DNA of 64,000 bases from contig NZ_JACHJU010000006.1 of assembly GCF_014203795.1 (NCBI RefSeq), positions 1 to 64,000 of the forward strand, in the 5' to 3' direction. This document shows, one piece after another, positions 26,574 to 35,656 of the stretch. The notes under the pieces were generated by a model. That model saw only the letters and a program-made list of their open reading frames with translations. It did not search any database and was not told where the DNA came from. Position numbers and translations under genes: made by a program. Source of the DNA: Streptosporangium album. GTDB lineage: Bacteria > Actinomycetota > Actinomycetes > Streptosporangiales > Streptosporangiaceae. The stretch's first letter is position 1; each line of letters opens with the position of its first letter.

Positions 26574-29500
26574 ATGCGACAAGCACGACGACGAATGTTA
26601 CGAGCGGGACCATTGGTGGCCGGCTTCGCCGGCCTGCTCCTGTTCCTTAACGGCCTACCGGCCACCGCCCAATCCGCAGGCCCGGAGCCCGCCGCGGCCG
26701 TGCCCGCCAAGGCGGAGGTACGGCAAGCCGTCAAGAACGACGTCTCTCGTAAGCTGCGCGATCTCTCCCCCAAGAGCAGCACCCGTGACCGGGGGGCCAA
26801 GGTCGAGGAGCAATCGAATCGGCAGTTGCCGCGAGAGCTGACGGCCCCGGACGCCAAGACCGGCAGCGATGCGGTGCAACGAGATCTCACCGCCACTCAG
26901 GTACCCGAATTCGTCGCCAACTTCGAGGGAATCGGCAACGTCGACGGAGTGCTGCCGCCGGACATCAACGGTGACGTGGGCCCCAACCACTACGTACAGA
27001 TGGTGAACCTCTCGTACGCGGTCTACAACAAGAGCGGCAATCTGCTGCTCGGTCCGCTGCCCGGCAACGCGCTGTTCGCCGGCTTCGGTGGGCCGTGCGA
27101 GACCAGGAACGACGGGGACCCGGTGGTGCTCTACGACGAGACCGCCGACCGGTGGATGGTCACCCAGTTCGCCCTGCCCGGCGGATCCGCCGGCTACCAC
27201 CAGTGCATGGCGATCTCACAGACCCCGGACCCGACCGGGGCGTACTACCGGTACGACTTTCTCTACCACCAGAGCCGGATGAACGACTATCCGAAGTACG
27301 GGATCTGGCCGGACGCCTACTACATGACCACCAACGAGTTCGCCCCGTCGTTCGTCGGCGCCGGCGCGGTGGCGTTCGAACGGGAAAAGATGCTCGCCGG
27401 CCAACCGGCCAGGATGGTGTACTTCCACCTCGGACCGGACTTCGGCGGTCTACTGCCCGCCGACGCGGAGGGCGTTGCCCCGCCCGCCGGAGCGCCGAAC
27501 CCATTCGTGATGTTCGACGACGACGCATGGGGTATCTCACCCACCGACCGGTTGCTGATGTGGGACTTCAAGGTCGACTGGACCAACCCGACGAGCTCCA
27601 CGTTCGGCAACAACCTGACACCGAACCGGTATCTGGAGACCGCACCGTTCGACTCGAACATGTGCAACTACGCCCGCGCCTGCATCCCGCAACAGGGCAC
27701 CTCGGCCAAGTTGGATTCGATCTCCGACCGATTGATGTACCGGGCCGCGTATCGCAACTTCGGCGATCACGCCTCGATCGTGCTCAACCACACGGTGGAC
27801 GTCAACAACACTGACCACGCGGGCATGCGCTGGTACGAGTTGCGGAGCACCAGCCCCAGCAACTGGACCGTTCACCAGCAGGGCACGTACGCACCGGACG
27901 CCGAGCACCGCTGGATGGCCAGCGGGGCGATCGACGTCTCCGGCAACATCGCGTTCGGATACTCGGCCTCGGGAAGCACGTCGTTCCCGTCGATCCGGAT
28001 GGCGGGCCGGCTCTCCGGCGACCCGCTGGGCCAGCTGGGGCAGAGCGAGCGAACGCTGATCGCCGGCACCGGGGCACAGACCCACTCGGCGGCCCGCTGG
28101 GGCGACTACACCTCGATGTCGGTGGACCCGACCGACGGCTGTACGTTCTGGTTCACCTCCGAATACCTGACCACGACCAGCTCCGCCGACTGGCACACCC
28201 GGATCGGCGCGATGAAGTTCCCGAACTGCGTGGCCGGCCCGCGTGGTGAGGTGACCGGCAAGGTCACTTCGCAGGCGGGCGCGCCGATCGCCGGCGCCTC
28301 GGTACGGGTGGGGGGCAGCGGCACCACCACCGACCCGCAGGGTGGGTACAAGCTGACCATGCCGGTCGGTGAGCACGAGCTGACCGTCTCGGCCTTCGGG
28401 TACACGTCGAAGACCACGACGGTGACCGTACCCGACGGCGGCACGGTGACGGCCAACTTCACGCTCGACGCCGTGTCCAAGCACCGATTCTCCGGTGTGG
28501 TGAAGGACGGCTCCGGACACGGCTGGCCGCTGTACGCGCGGATCGACGTGGCCGGCAAGCCCGGCGGGCCGGTGTTCACCGACCCGGCCACCGGCGCGTA
28601 CAGCGTCGACCTGCCGAGCGGTGACTACGGCCTGACCGTCAAGGCGATGTACCCGTCGTACCAGCAAGCCACCGCGCAGCTCCAGATCGGTGACAGCGAC
28701 CAGGTGAAGGACATCGGCCTGGCCGTGGAGAACACCTGCGTGGCCGCCGGCTACCGGTTCAACTACGGCACACCGCTGTTCACGGAGCAGTTCGAGTCCG
28801 GGACGACCCCGGAGGGCTGGAACGTGATGAACCACACCACCAGCGGCGGCTGGGGGTTCACCGACCCGAAGAACCGGGGCAACCTCACCGGCGGCACCGG
28901 TAAGTACGCGATCGCGGACAGCGACGCGGCCGGATCGGGTGCGACCGTTGACACCGATCTGATCACCCCGGCCCTGGATCTGTCGGCGGTACCCGCACCC
29001 GTACTGCGGTTCAACAGCGACTACCGGGCCCTCAACGGGTTCGCCAACGTCGAGGTGAGCATCGACGGCGGCGCCACCTGGGGCGTCGTGTCGAACTGGA
29101 CCACCGCCAGCCGGCGCGGGCCGGTCGTGGAGGAACTGGCGATCCCGAACGCCGGCGGTAAGTCCGACGTACGGGTCCGGTTCCACTACCGGGGCAGCTA
29201 CGCCTGGTGGTGGGAGCTGGACAACGTCTCCCTCGTCAACCGGTCGTGCGACCCGATCCCGGGAGGTCTCGTCGTCGGCCAGGTGCTCGACAGCAACACC
29301 GACACCGGGCTCAACGGCGCAACCGTGACCAGTGTTGACAAGCCGGCCGAGAAGACGACCACGGCGCCGACGCCCGACGACGACAACCTCGGCGACGGAT
29401 TCTACTGGTTGTTCTCCTCCCTGACCGGGGACCACCCGTTCACCGGGGCGAGCGGGAACTACGGGGTCGTCACCTCCGCGGTGGACGTGGCGGCAGACCG

Positions 29501-31136
29501 GGCCACCCGGGCGAACTTCAACCTCAAGGCCGGTCGGCTGGTCATCACTCCACCGTCGGTGAGTAGCAACATGACGGTGGGCCAGAGCAAGACGGCGACG
29601 GCGACGATCCGCAACGACGGCGATGCACCGGCCACGGTGGAGCTGTCCGAGCGGCGCGGCGGATTCGAGATCCTCGGGCCACGTGGGGCACCGCTCCAGC
29701 TCAACATGGTCAAGGGCGGTGTCTCACCTGCATGGCGGGGTGACAGCAAGCCCGGTGACCCGTTCGAGCCGTCACCGTACGCGCCACCGTGGGTCAACAC
29801 GGTCAACTACCCGACAGCGGTCATGGACAATGCCGCGGCGGCGTTCGACGGCAAGGTGTACTCGGTCGGCGGTGCCTCCGCCACCGCCGTCCTCGCCAAC
29901 GGCTATGCGTACGACCCGGCGGCGAACACCTGGACGCGGATCGCCGATCTGCCCGCGGCCCTGGAGAAGCCGGCGGCGGCCTTCGCCGACGGGAAACTGT
30001 ACGTCTTCGGCGGCTGGGACTCGGCCGGCAACACATCGAGCAAGGTCTACGTCTACGACCCGGCGACCAACACGTGGCAGACCCGGGCCGCGGTCAACCC
30101 CGCACCGCGTGCCGCGCCCGGCGTGGCCGTGGCAGACGGCCAGATCTACCTTGTCGGCGGCTGTACTGACGGCAACTGCGCCAAGTCCAACGTGGTCGTC
30201 CGGTACAACCCGGGCAGCGACGCGTTCACCACGGTCGCGCCATACCCGGTCGCGGTGGCCTGGCAGGGCTGCGGCGGGATCAACGGCACGGTGTACTGCG
30301 CCGGCGGTAACGGGCCGACGACGCTGAAGAGCACCTACGCCTACAATCCGGGGAGCAACGCCTGGACTCAGCTGGCCGACCTGCCGGTCGACTTCTGGGC
30401 CGCCGGCGCGGACACCGCCAACGGGCTGCTGCTGCTCTCCACCGGTGTCATCAACAACTCCACCACGGTGACCAACCAGGGCTGGGCGTACGACCCGGCG
30501 GCCAACTCCTGGTCGGCACTGCCCAACGCCAACCACGCTCGTTACCGGGCCGGGGCGGCGTGCGGATTCGTGAAGGTCGGTGGATCGACCGGTGGGTTCA
30601 CCCCGACGCCGGAAAGCGAGTTGCTTCCCGGCTTCGACCAGTGCGCTGCCGTCACCGACGTACCGTGGCTGTCCGCGTCGCCGACCACGGCGACACTGCA
30701 GCCCGGGCAGAGCGCCACAGTGACCGTCACGCTCGACGCCACCTCGGCCAAGGGCGTTGCCCAACCCGGCACCTACACCGCTCAGCTGGGCGTCAAGTCC
30801 AGCACGCCGTACCCGGTGGCACCGATCGACGTGACGATGACCGTGCAGCCGCCCAGCGACTGGGGCAAGCTGGCGGGCATCGTCACCGGGGTCGACTGCC
30901 AGAACGGCAGCGCCGCCTTGCGCGGTGCGACCGTCCAGGTCAACGGCAAGAAGGCCTGGACGGTCACCCTGAAGACCGACCCGAGCGGCCGGTACGCGAT
31001 CTGGGCGCCCCAGGGCGCCAACCCGCTCCAGGCGATCGTGGCCCGGGATGGTTGGATACCGCAAACCAAGCAACTGACACTCAAGGCGGGCAAGACGGTA
31101 ACCGCCGACTTCGCCCTACGCCCCGAGACCTGTTGA
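26574..31136 (+). CDS. Large secreted multidomain protein with CarboxypepD-like, MAM-like and Kelch repeats
   Basis: 1520 residues from ATG 26574 (AAGGAG upstream). The signal region MRQARRRMLRAGPLVAGFAG continues hydrophobically to ATA. Residues ~95-555 form a large domain of unknown class (PPDINGDVGPNHYVQMVNLS, GDPVVLYDETADRWMVTQFA), probably a propeller. CarboxypepD-regulatory-like beta domains follow at ~570-740 (VTGKVTSQAGAPIAGASVRV). Next is a MAM/lectin-like region (FESGTTPEGWNVMNHTTSGG) near 765-910 and another regulatory-like domain. A Kelch propeller spans ~1095-1365 (NTWTRIADLP, KLYVFGGWDSAG, NTWQTRAAV, IYLVGG), then a BACON/NEW-like domain and a final regulatory-like domain (RGATVQVNGKKAW) follow. 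Related proteins often carry an S8 protease; no His/Asp/Ser triad motifs are visible here. Probably cell-surface or extracellular binding; role unknown. Confidence 0.85.
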   Translation: MRQARRRMLRAGPLVAGFAGLLLFLNGLPATAQSAGPEPAAAVPAKAEVRQAVKNDVSRKLRDLSPKSSTRDRGAKVEEQSNRQLPRELTAPDAKTGSDAVQRDLTATQVPEFVANFEGIGNVDGVLPPDINGDVGPNHYVQMVNLSYAVYNKSGNLLLGPLPGNALFAGFGGPCETRNDGDPVVLYDETADRWMVTQFALPGGSAGYHQCMAISQTPDPTGAYYRYDFLYHQSRMNDYPKYGIWPDAYYMTTNEFAPSFVGAGAVAFEREKMLAGQPARMVYFHLGPDFGGLLPADAEGVAPPAGAPNPFVMFDDDAWGISPTDRLLMWDFKVDWTNPTSSTFGNNLTPNRYLETAPFDSNMCNYARACIPQQGTSAKLDSISDRLMYRAAYRNFGDHASIVLNHTVDVNNTDHAGMRWYELRSTSPSNWTVHQQGTYAPDAEHRWMASGAIDVSGNIAFGYSASGSTSFPSIRMAGRLSGDPLGQLGQSERTLIAGTGAQTHSAARWGDYTSMSVDPTDGCTFWFTSEYLTTTSSADWHTRIGAMKFPNCVAGPRGEVTGKVTSQAGAPIAGASVRVGGSGTTTDPQGGYKLTMPVGEHELTVSAFGYTSKTTTVTVPDGGTVTANFTLDAVSKHRFSGVVKDGSGHGWPLYARIDVAGKPGGPVFTDPATGAYSVDLPSGDYGLTVKAMYPSYQQATAQLQIGDSDQVKDIGLAVENTCVAAGYRFNYGTPLFTEQFESGTTPEGWNVMNHTTSGGWGFTDPKNRGNLTGGTGKYAIADSDAAGSGATVDTDLITPALDLSAVPAPVLRFNSDYRALNGFANVEVSIDGGATWGVVSNWTTASRRGPVVEELAIPNAGGKSDVRVRFHYRGSYAWWWELDNVSLVNRSCDPIPGGLVVGQVLDSNTDTGLNGATVTSVDKPAEKTTTAPTPDDDNLGDGFYWLFSSLTGDHPFTGASGNYGVVTSAVDVAADRATRANFNLKAGRLVITPPSVSSNMTVGQSKTATATIRNDGDAPATVELSERRGGFEILGPRGAPLQLNMVKGGVSPAWRGDSKPGDPFEPSPYAPPWVNTVNYPTAVMDNAAAAFDGKVYSVGGASATAVLANGYAYDPAANTWTRIADLPAALEKPAAAFADGKLYVFGGWDSAGNTSSKVYVYDPATNTWQTRAAVNPAPRAAPGVAVADGQIYLVGGCTDGNCAKSNVVVRYNPGSDAFTTVAPYPVAVAWQGCGGINGTVYCAGGNGPTTLKSTYAYNPGSNAWTQLADLPVDFWAAGADTANGLLLLSTGVINNSTTVTNQGWAYDPAANSWSALPNANHARYRAGAACGFVKVGGSTGGFTPTPESELLPGFDQCAAVTDVPWLSASPTTATLQPGQSATVTVTLDATSAKGVAQPGTYTAQLGVKSSTPYPVAPIDVTMTVQPPSDWGKLAGIVTGVDCQNGSAALRGATVQVNGKKAWTVTLKTDPSGRYAIWAPQGANPLQAIVARDGWIPQTKQLTLKAGKTVTADFALRPETC

Positions 31137-31153
31137 CCGGGGCTTGATCCACC

Positions 31154-31182
31154 GGGCCCGCGCCGCTGGTCGGCGCGGGCCC
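31154..31182 (+). terminator. Terminator hairpin after the large secreted protein
   Basis: GGGCCCGCGCCG (31154-31165), loop CTGGT, CGGCGCGGGCCC (31171-31182): perfect 12-bp stem 17 bases after the stop at 31136, and on the downstream side of the convergent MFS gene (stop 31258). Confidence 0.8.
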
Positions 31183-31257
31183 GGCCCGTACGCGACGACC
31201 GCGCCAGTGTCCTGGCAATCTTCGAAAACCCCACCGCTGGAGGCGCCGTGGGGGCAC

Positions 31258-32685
31258 TCAACGGCCCTGCTGGGGAGCCTCCACCGGGCAGCCGGTCGGC
31301 GGCTCCGCGTCGATCAGGATGTTCCCGCGGATGGAGAGGAAGGTGATCAGCGAGGCCACGGCCATCATCGCCGCGCTGACCAGCATCGTCGTGTGGAAAC
31401 CGGTGGTGAAGGCGGCCGGGTTCTTGAAGACGTCGCCGGTCAGGCCGGCCAGCGGCGGGATCGCGGCGACCGCCAGCAGCCCGCCGGTCCGGGCGACGGC
31501 GTTGTTGATGCCGCTGGCCACACCCGCGTAACGCTCCTCGGTACTGGCGAGCACGGTCGCGGTGAGCGGCGCGACCGCCGCCGACAGCCCCAGGCCGAAC
31601 AGGGCCGTCGGGACCAGCACGCCCACCACGTAGGAGGTGCCCTCACCGATCCTCGACATCAGCAGCAGCGCGGCGGCGCAGATCAGAATGCCCGCCGTCA
31701 TCGGGATCCGGGGCCCGATCCGCTTGGCCAGCTCACCCGACCGGGGCGACAGCAGCAGCATCAGGACCGTCACCGGGATCATCGCGGATCCGGCCGTCAC
31801 CGGCGAGAAACCCGCCGAGACCTGGAGTTGGACGACCAGCAGGAAGAACACCACGCCCATCGCGGCGTACATGATGAACGTGACGACGTTGACCGCGGTG
31901 AACACCTTCGAGGTGAAGACTCCGATCGGCACCAGCGCGCCGGGTGAGCGCCTGATCTCCAGCCAGACGAACGCCACGCCCAGCAGGACGCCCACCGCGA
32001 CCGGGATCGGCTGGAGGGCGATCAGGCCGTAGGTGATCCCGGCCAGCGCCAGCGCGGCCAGCGCCGCACCGAGCACGTCGAACCGCCCGGTGGCCTCGAC
32101 GTCCCTGCTCTCCGGCGCGTGCCGCAGGCCGACGGCCACCACGAGCGCGGCCAGCGGCAGGTTGATCAGGAACACCCACCGCCATCCGACGGTCTCCACC
32201 AGCCACCCGCCGAGCAGCGGCCCGACCGCCGCGGCCATCCCGCCCAGTCCCGACCACGCGCCGATCGCCTTGGGCCGGTCCTCGCGGACGTAGGACGCCT
32301 GGATGATGGCCAGGGAGCCCGGTGTGAGCAGTGCCCCGCCGACGCCCTGGAGCGCCCGGGCCGCGATCAGCGTCTCCACGTTCGGGGCCAGCCCGCACAG
32401 GGCCGACGCGATCGCGAACCAGACCACGCCGATCAGGAAGACCTTGCGCCTGCCGTACCGGTCGCCGAGCGAGCCGCCCAGCAGGATCAGGCCCGCCAGG
32501 GTGAGGGTGTAGGCGTTGACGGTCCACTGCAGTCCCGCCATGTCGGCTCGGAGATCGTCGCCGAGCGCGGGCAGCGCCACGTTGACGACGGTGCCGTCCA
32601 GCAGCGCGATGCCCGATCCGAGCACGGTGGTGAGCAGGACCCAGCGCCCCTGGGCTGAGCTGAGCCGAATATGGCCGTTATCCAT
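31258..32685 (-). CDS. MFS drug:H+ antiporter, DHA2 (EmrB/QacA) type, 14 TM segments
   Basis: A 475-residue membrane transporter. Motif A GDRYGRRKVFLIGVV follows TM2; LDGTVVNVALPAL in TM1 is the DHA2 motif D1 signature. TM5 antiporter motif C is seen as GGMAAAVGPLLGGWLVETVGWRWVFLINLP. About 14 hydrophobic segments are visible. Start ATG 32685 is preferred, with GAGGGG just upstream and MDNGHIRLSSAQGRW leading directly into TM1. It is divergent from the STM4015 gene with 114 bp between starts, so it could export a product linked to that operon (inference only). Substrate unknown. Confidence 0.9.
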   Translation of the reverse strand: MDNGHIRLSSAQGRWVLLTTVLGSGIALLDGTVVNVALPALGDDLRADMAGLQWTVNAYTLTLAGLILLGGSLGDRYGRRKVFLIGVVWFAIASALCGLAPNVETLIAARALQGVGGALLTPGSLAIIQASYVREDRPKAIGAWSGLGGMAAAVGPLLGGWLVETVGWRWVFLINLPLAALVVAVGLRHAPESRDVEATGRFDVLGAALAALALAGITYGLIALQPIPVAVGVLLGVAFVWLEIRRSPGALVPIGVFTSKVFTAVNVVTFIMYAAMGVVFFLLVVQLQVSAGFSPVTAGSAMIPVTVLMLLLSPRSGELAKRIGPRIPMTAGILICAAALLLMSRIGEGTSYVVGVLVPTALFGLGLSAAVAPLTATVLASTEERYAGVASGINNAVARTGGLLAVAAIPPLAGLTGDVFKNPAAFTTGFHTTMLVSAAMMAVASLITFLSIRGNILIDAEPPTGCPVEAPQQGR

Positions 32686-32799
32686 ACCCCTCATCATCGC
32701 CGACTGTTTCGCGTGATCCACCACGGAGCCATGATTCCGGAAGTGTCGGTGATCTCTGGTAGGACGTCCTCTGTCACGTTTCGCCGGACAGGAGCACTG

Positions 32800-33750
32800 A
32801 TGGACCACACCGAGTTCAACGACGATGTCGACGGTCTCTACGACGGCACCTACGCCGGCCTGCCGATAGCGGTCCTGACCTCCGACGACGAGGAGCTACC
32901 CGCCGCGGACCAGGCGGCCTGGCGGCTCTCGGAACACGTCTACGACTCGGAGGAGAACTTCGAACAGCAACTCGCCCTGTTCCTGGAGAAGGTGGACACC
33001 ACCGCGGTCAAGGCGGTCGTCATCGGCGGCTGGGAGGACGCCTACGACGACGACAGTTCGAAGGTCGTCGGCCTGCTCGCCGAGAACGCCGCCCGCCTCC
33101 CGGCGCTGCGTTCGCTGTTCCTCGGCGCGATGACGTCGGAGGACTGCGAGATCTCCTGGATCCAGCAGAGCGACATCACCCCCCTGCTGGAGGCGTTCCC
33201 CCTGCTGGAGCGGCTGGAGGTGCGCGGCGGTTCCGGGCTCCGGCTGCGCCCCATCCGGCACGAGAACCTCAGGGTGCTGAGGTTCGAGACGGGCGGTCTC
33301 CCCGCCGAGGTCGTCCGCGGGGTCGGCGGGTGCGCGTTTCCCGCCCTCGAACACCTGGAGCTGTGGCTGGGCGTCTCTCAGTACGGCGGCGACGCCACGG
33401 TGGCGGACCTGGCACCGATCCTGTCCGGCGAGAACCTCCCCGAGCTGCGGCATCTCGGCCTGCAGGACAGCGAGATCCAGGACGAGATCGCGGCCGCGGT
33501 GGCGGCGGCGCCGGTGGTGGCGCGACTGGAGTCGCTGGCCCTCTCCATGGGGGCGCTGACCGACGAGGGCGCCGAGGCGCTGCTGTCCGGTCAGCCGCTG
33601 ACCCACCTCGGGCGATTGGACCTGCACCACCACTTCCTGACCGACGCCATGGTCAAGCGCGTCGAGGACGCCTTCACCGGTGTCGAGGTGGATCTGTCCG
33701 GACAGGAGAAATCCGACGACGACTGGCGCTACGTCGCGGTCGCGGAATGA
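32800..33750 (+). CDS. STM4015 family leucine-rich-repeat protein
   Basis: A 316-residue cytoplasmic protein matching the database family named after Salmonella STM4015. AGGAG lies six bases before ATG 32800. The N-terminal part is acidic (EFNDDVDGLYDGTYAGLPIA). Residues ~90-300 form leucine-rich repeats (LPALRSLFLGAM, FPLLERLEVRGGSGL, FPALEHLELWLGV, LPELRHLGLQDSEI, LTHLGRLDLHHHFLTD), a curved protein-binding surface. It is first in a five-gene operon; its stop overlaps the next start (ATGA). In such a set it may hold a substrate or partner for the radical SAM enzymes. No activity is known for the family. Confidence 0.85.
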   Translation: MDHTEFNDDVDGLYDGTYAGLPIAVLTSDDEELPAADQAAWRLSEHVYDSEENFEQQLALFLEKVDTTAVKAVVIGGWEDAYDDDSSKVVGLLAENAARLPALRSLFLGAMTSEDCEISWIQQSDITPLLEAFPLLERLEVRGGSGLRLRPIRHENLRVLRFETGGLPAEVVRGVGGCAFPALEHLELWLGVSQYGGDATVADLAPILSGENLPELRHLGLQDSEIQDEIAAAVAAAPVVARLESLALSMGALTDEGAEALLSGQPLTHLGRLDLHHHFLTDAMVKRVEDAFTGVEVDLSGQEKSDDDWRYVAVAE

Positions 33751-34835
33751 CCTCCCTGACGGTCGTCGGCACACCGGGGGAGCGGCGGGTGACCCTGTTC
33801 GCCGAGGCCTGCGCCCGGTACGGCCTGCGTGAGCCCGGCGTCGTCCCATGGACCGCGGTGCTCCGGGGCGAGGACCTCCGCCTGGAGCCCGGAACGCTCG
33901 TGCGGATCGAATCCCCCGGAGAGGACGCCGAGGCCGACGCGCTGCTGCGCGGTCCGGGCGAGCCGTCCAGGGTCGGCGGCGGCGGCGCCTGGCACGCCGC
34001 CCTCACCACCGCGACGGCGCGGATCCGCGAGGCCGTCGAGCGGACGCCCGGCGCCGTGCTGCTCGCCGATGTGGACGAGATCGCGGTGATGTTCGACAAG
34101 CGGCTGTGCCACGCGAGGCTGTCGGCGGCCGGAGTGCCGGTGCCGCCCGCACTGCCTGGTCCGGTCGGAGACTACGCCGGGCTGCGCGAGCAGATGGACC
34201 AGGCCGGTTGGGGCCGGGTGTTCGTCAAACCCGCACACGGATCGTCGGCCTCCGGGATCATCGCCCTGCACGCCTCCGCGGACCGGGTCAGGGCGGTGAC
34301 CTCGGTGGAGCTGGCCGGAGACGGTCTGCACAACTCGCTGCAGGTGCGCTCCTACGAGGACGAGATCGACGTGGCCGCGATCGTCGACATGCTGGCGGGG
34401 GACGGGCTCCACGTGGAGCGGTGGTTTCCCAAGGCGGGCGTCGGCGGGCGGACCATCGATCTGCGGGTGGTCGTGGTGGACGGCACACCCACTCACGCGG
34501 TGGTCCGGGCGAGCCGTACTCCCATGACGAACCTGCACCTCGGCGGCGAGCGGGGCGATCTCGACGTGGTCAGGGAGAAGGTCGGCCCGCAGGGCTGGGG
34601 GCGGGCGCTCGACGTCTGCGCGCGGGCGGCGGCCTGCTTCCCGGGGAGCCTGGCCGTCGGGGTCGACCTGATGATCGGCGTCGGCTGGCGGAGCGTGGCC
34701 GTGGCCGAGGTCAACGCCTTCGGCGATCTGCTGCCCCGGCTGACCGGCTTCCCCGGCGGCGGCGCCGAGGGCCTGGACACCTACGACGCGCAGGTCAGGG
34801 CCATCGCCGCGCGCCGTACGGCGGGAGCGCGGTGA
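33747..34835 (+). CDS. STM4014 family ATP-grasp-like protein
   Basis: A 362-residue protein. The fold is ATP-grasp-like: VMFDKRLCHARLSAAGVPVP marks the preceding helix, VFVKPAHGSSASGIIAL the ATP-binding Lys strand, and RWFPKAGVGGRTIDLRVVVV plus AVAEVNAFGDLLPRL the metal-binding region (Glu, Asn). ATP-grasp enzymes join carboxylates to amines or thiols. If active, this one would ligate or activate a small molecule or peptide within the STM401x pathway. It overlaps STM4015 and the next gene by four bases each, implying strict cotranslation. Confidence 0.85.
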   Translation: MTSLTVVGTPGERRVTLFAEACARYGLREPGVVPWTAVLRGEDLRLEPGTLVRIESPGEDAEADALLRGPGEPSRVGGGGAWHAALTTATARIREAVERTPGAVLLADVDEIAVMFDKRLCHARLSAAGVPVPPALPGPVGDYAGLREQMDQAGWGRVFVKPAHGSSASGIIALHASADRVRAVTSVELAGDGLHNSLQVRSYEDEIDVAAIVDMLAGDGLHVERWFPKAGVGGRTIDLRVVVVDGTPTHAVVRASRTPMTNLHLGGERGDLDVVREKVGPQGWGRALDVCARAAACFPGSLAVGVDLMIGVGWRSVAVAEVNAFGDLLPRLTGFPGGGAEGLDTYDAQVRAIAARRTAGAR

Positions 34836-35656
34836 GCATGACGCGGGACATGAACGCGATCGTGGGGAGCCACGACCTGCTGCTGGTGACGCTCGACACG
34901 CTCCGCTACGACGTGGCCGACGAGCTGATCAGAGCGGGACGGCTGCCCACCCTGGCCAGGGCGCTGCCCGGCGGGCGATGGCAGCGGCGGCACAGCCCCG
35001 GAAGCTTCACCTACGCCGCGCACGCCGCGATCCTCGCCGGGTTCCTGCCGACCCCGGCCGATCCCGGACCCCATCCCCGGCTTTTCGCGGCCGCGTTTCC
35101 CGGTAGCGAGACCACGGCGGACGGGACCTGGGCGTTCGACGCGCCCGACCTGCCCGGCGGGCTGGCGGAGGCCGGCTACCACACGGTCTGCGTCGGGGGA
35201 GTGGGGTTCTTCAACAAGCTCACCCCGCTGGGGTCCGCGCTGCCCGGCCTGTTCGCCGAGAGCCACTGGGAGCAGGGGTTCGGGGTCACCTCGCCGACCT
35301 CGTTCGAGGAGCAGATCGCCTGCGCCGAGCGGGCGGTCGCGGGAGTGGCAGGGCCGGTGTTCCTGTTCGTCAACGTCTCGGCGCTGCACCAGCCGAACTG
35401 GTTCCATCTGCCGGGAGCCACCCGCGAGCACGGGGACAGCCGGCAGAGCCAGGCAGCCGCGCTGGAGTATGTGGACCGGCACATCGGCAGGCTGTTCGCC
35501 CTGATGAGCGCCCGGCGGCCGGGTTTCGCGATCGTCTGTTCCGACCACGGCACCGCTTACGGCGAAGACGGATACACCGGGCACCGGATCGGCCACGAGG
35601 TCGTCTGGACCGTGCCCTACGGAGATTTCACGATGGAAAAGGGGGGATGGCGGTGA
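34832..35656 (+). CDS. STM4013/SEN3800 family hydrolase (alkaline-phosphatase/sulfatase fold)
   Basis: A 274-residue protein. GTG 34832 overlaps the previous stop (GTGA); ATG 34838 is in frame. The fold is that of sulfatases and phosphoglycerol transferases. LLLVTLDTLRYDVADEL holds the first metal Asp, SPGSFTYAAHAAILAGFLPT the position of the nucleophile (a Thr or Ser candidate, with no CxPxR sulfatase signature), and FAIVCSDHGTAYGEDGYTGH the second Asp-His metal pair with a following His. A phosphatase or phosphodiesterase is therefore more likely than a true sulfatase. No signal peptide, so it acts in the cytoplasm. Confidence 0.85.
   Translation: MSMTRDMNAIVGSHDLLLVTLDTLRYDVADELIRAGRLPTLARALPGGRWQRRHSPGSFTYAAHAAILAGFLPTPADPGPHPRLFAAAFPGSETTADGTWAFDAPDLPGGLAEAGYHTVCVGGVGFFNKLTPLGSALPGLFAESHWEQGFGVTSPTSFEEQIACAERAVAGVAGPVFLFVNVSALHQPNWFHLPGATREHGDSRQSQAAALEYVDRHIGRLFALMSARRPGFAIVCSDHGTAYGEDGYTGHRIGHEVVWTVPYGDFTMEKGGWR

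Noticed and set aside
27537-29435. 632-codon frame antisense to the large secreted protein
   Set aside because: A shadow of the plus-strand gene, with the typical V/R/G/H-rich composition and no start signals.
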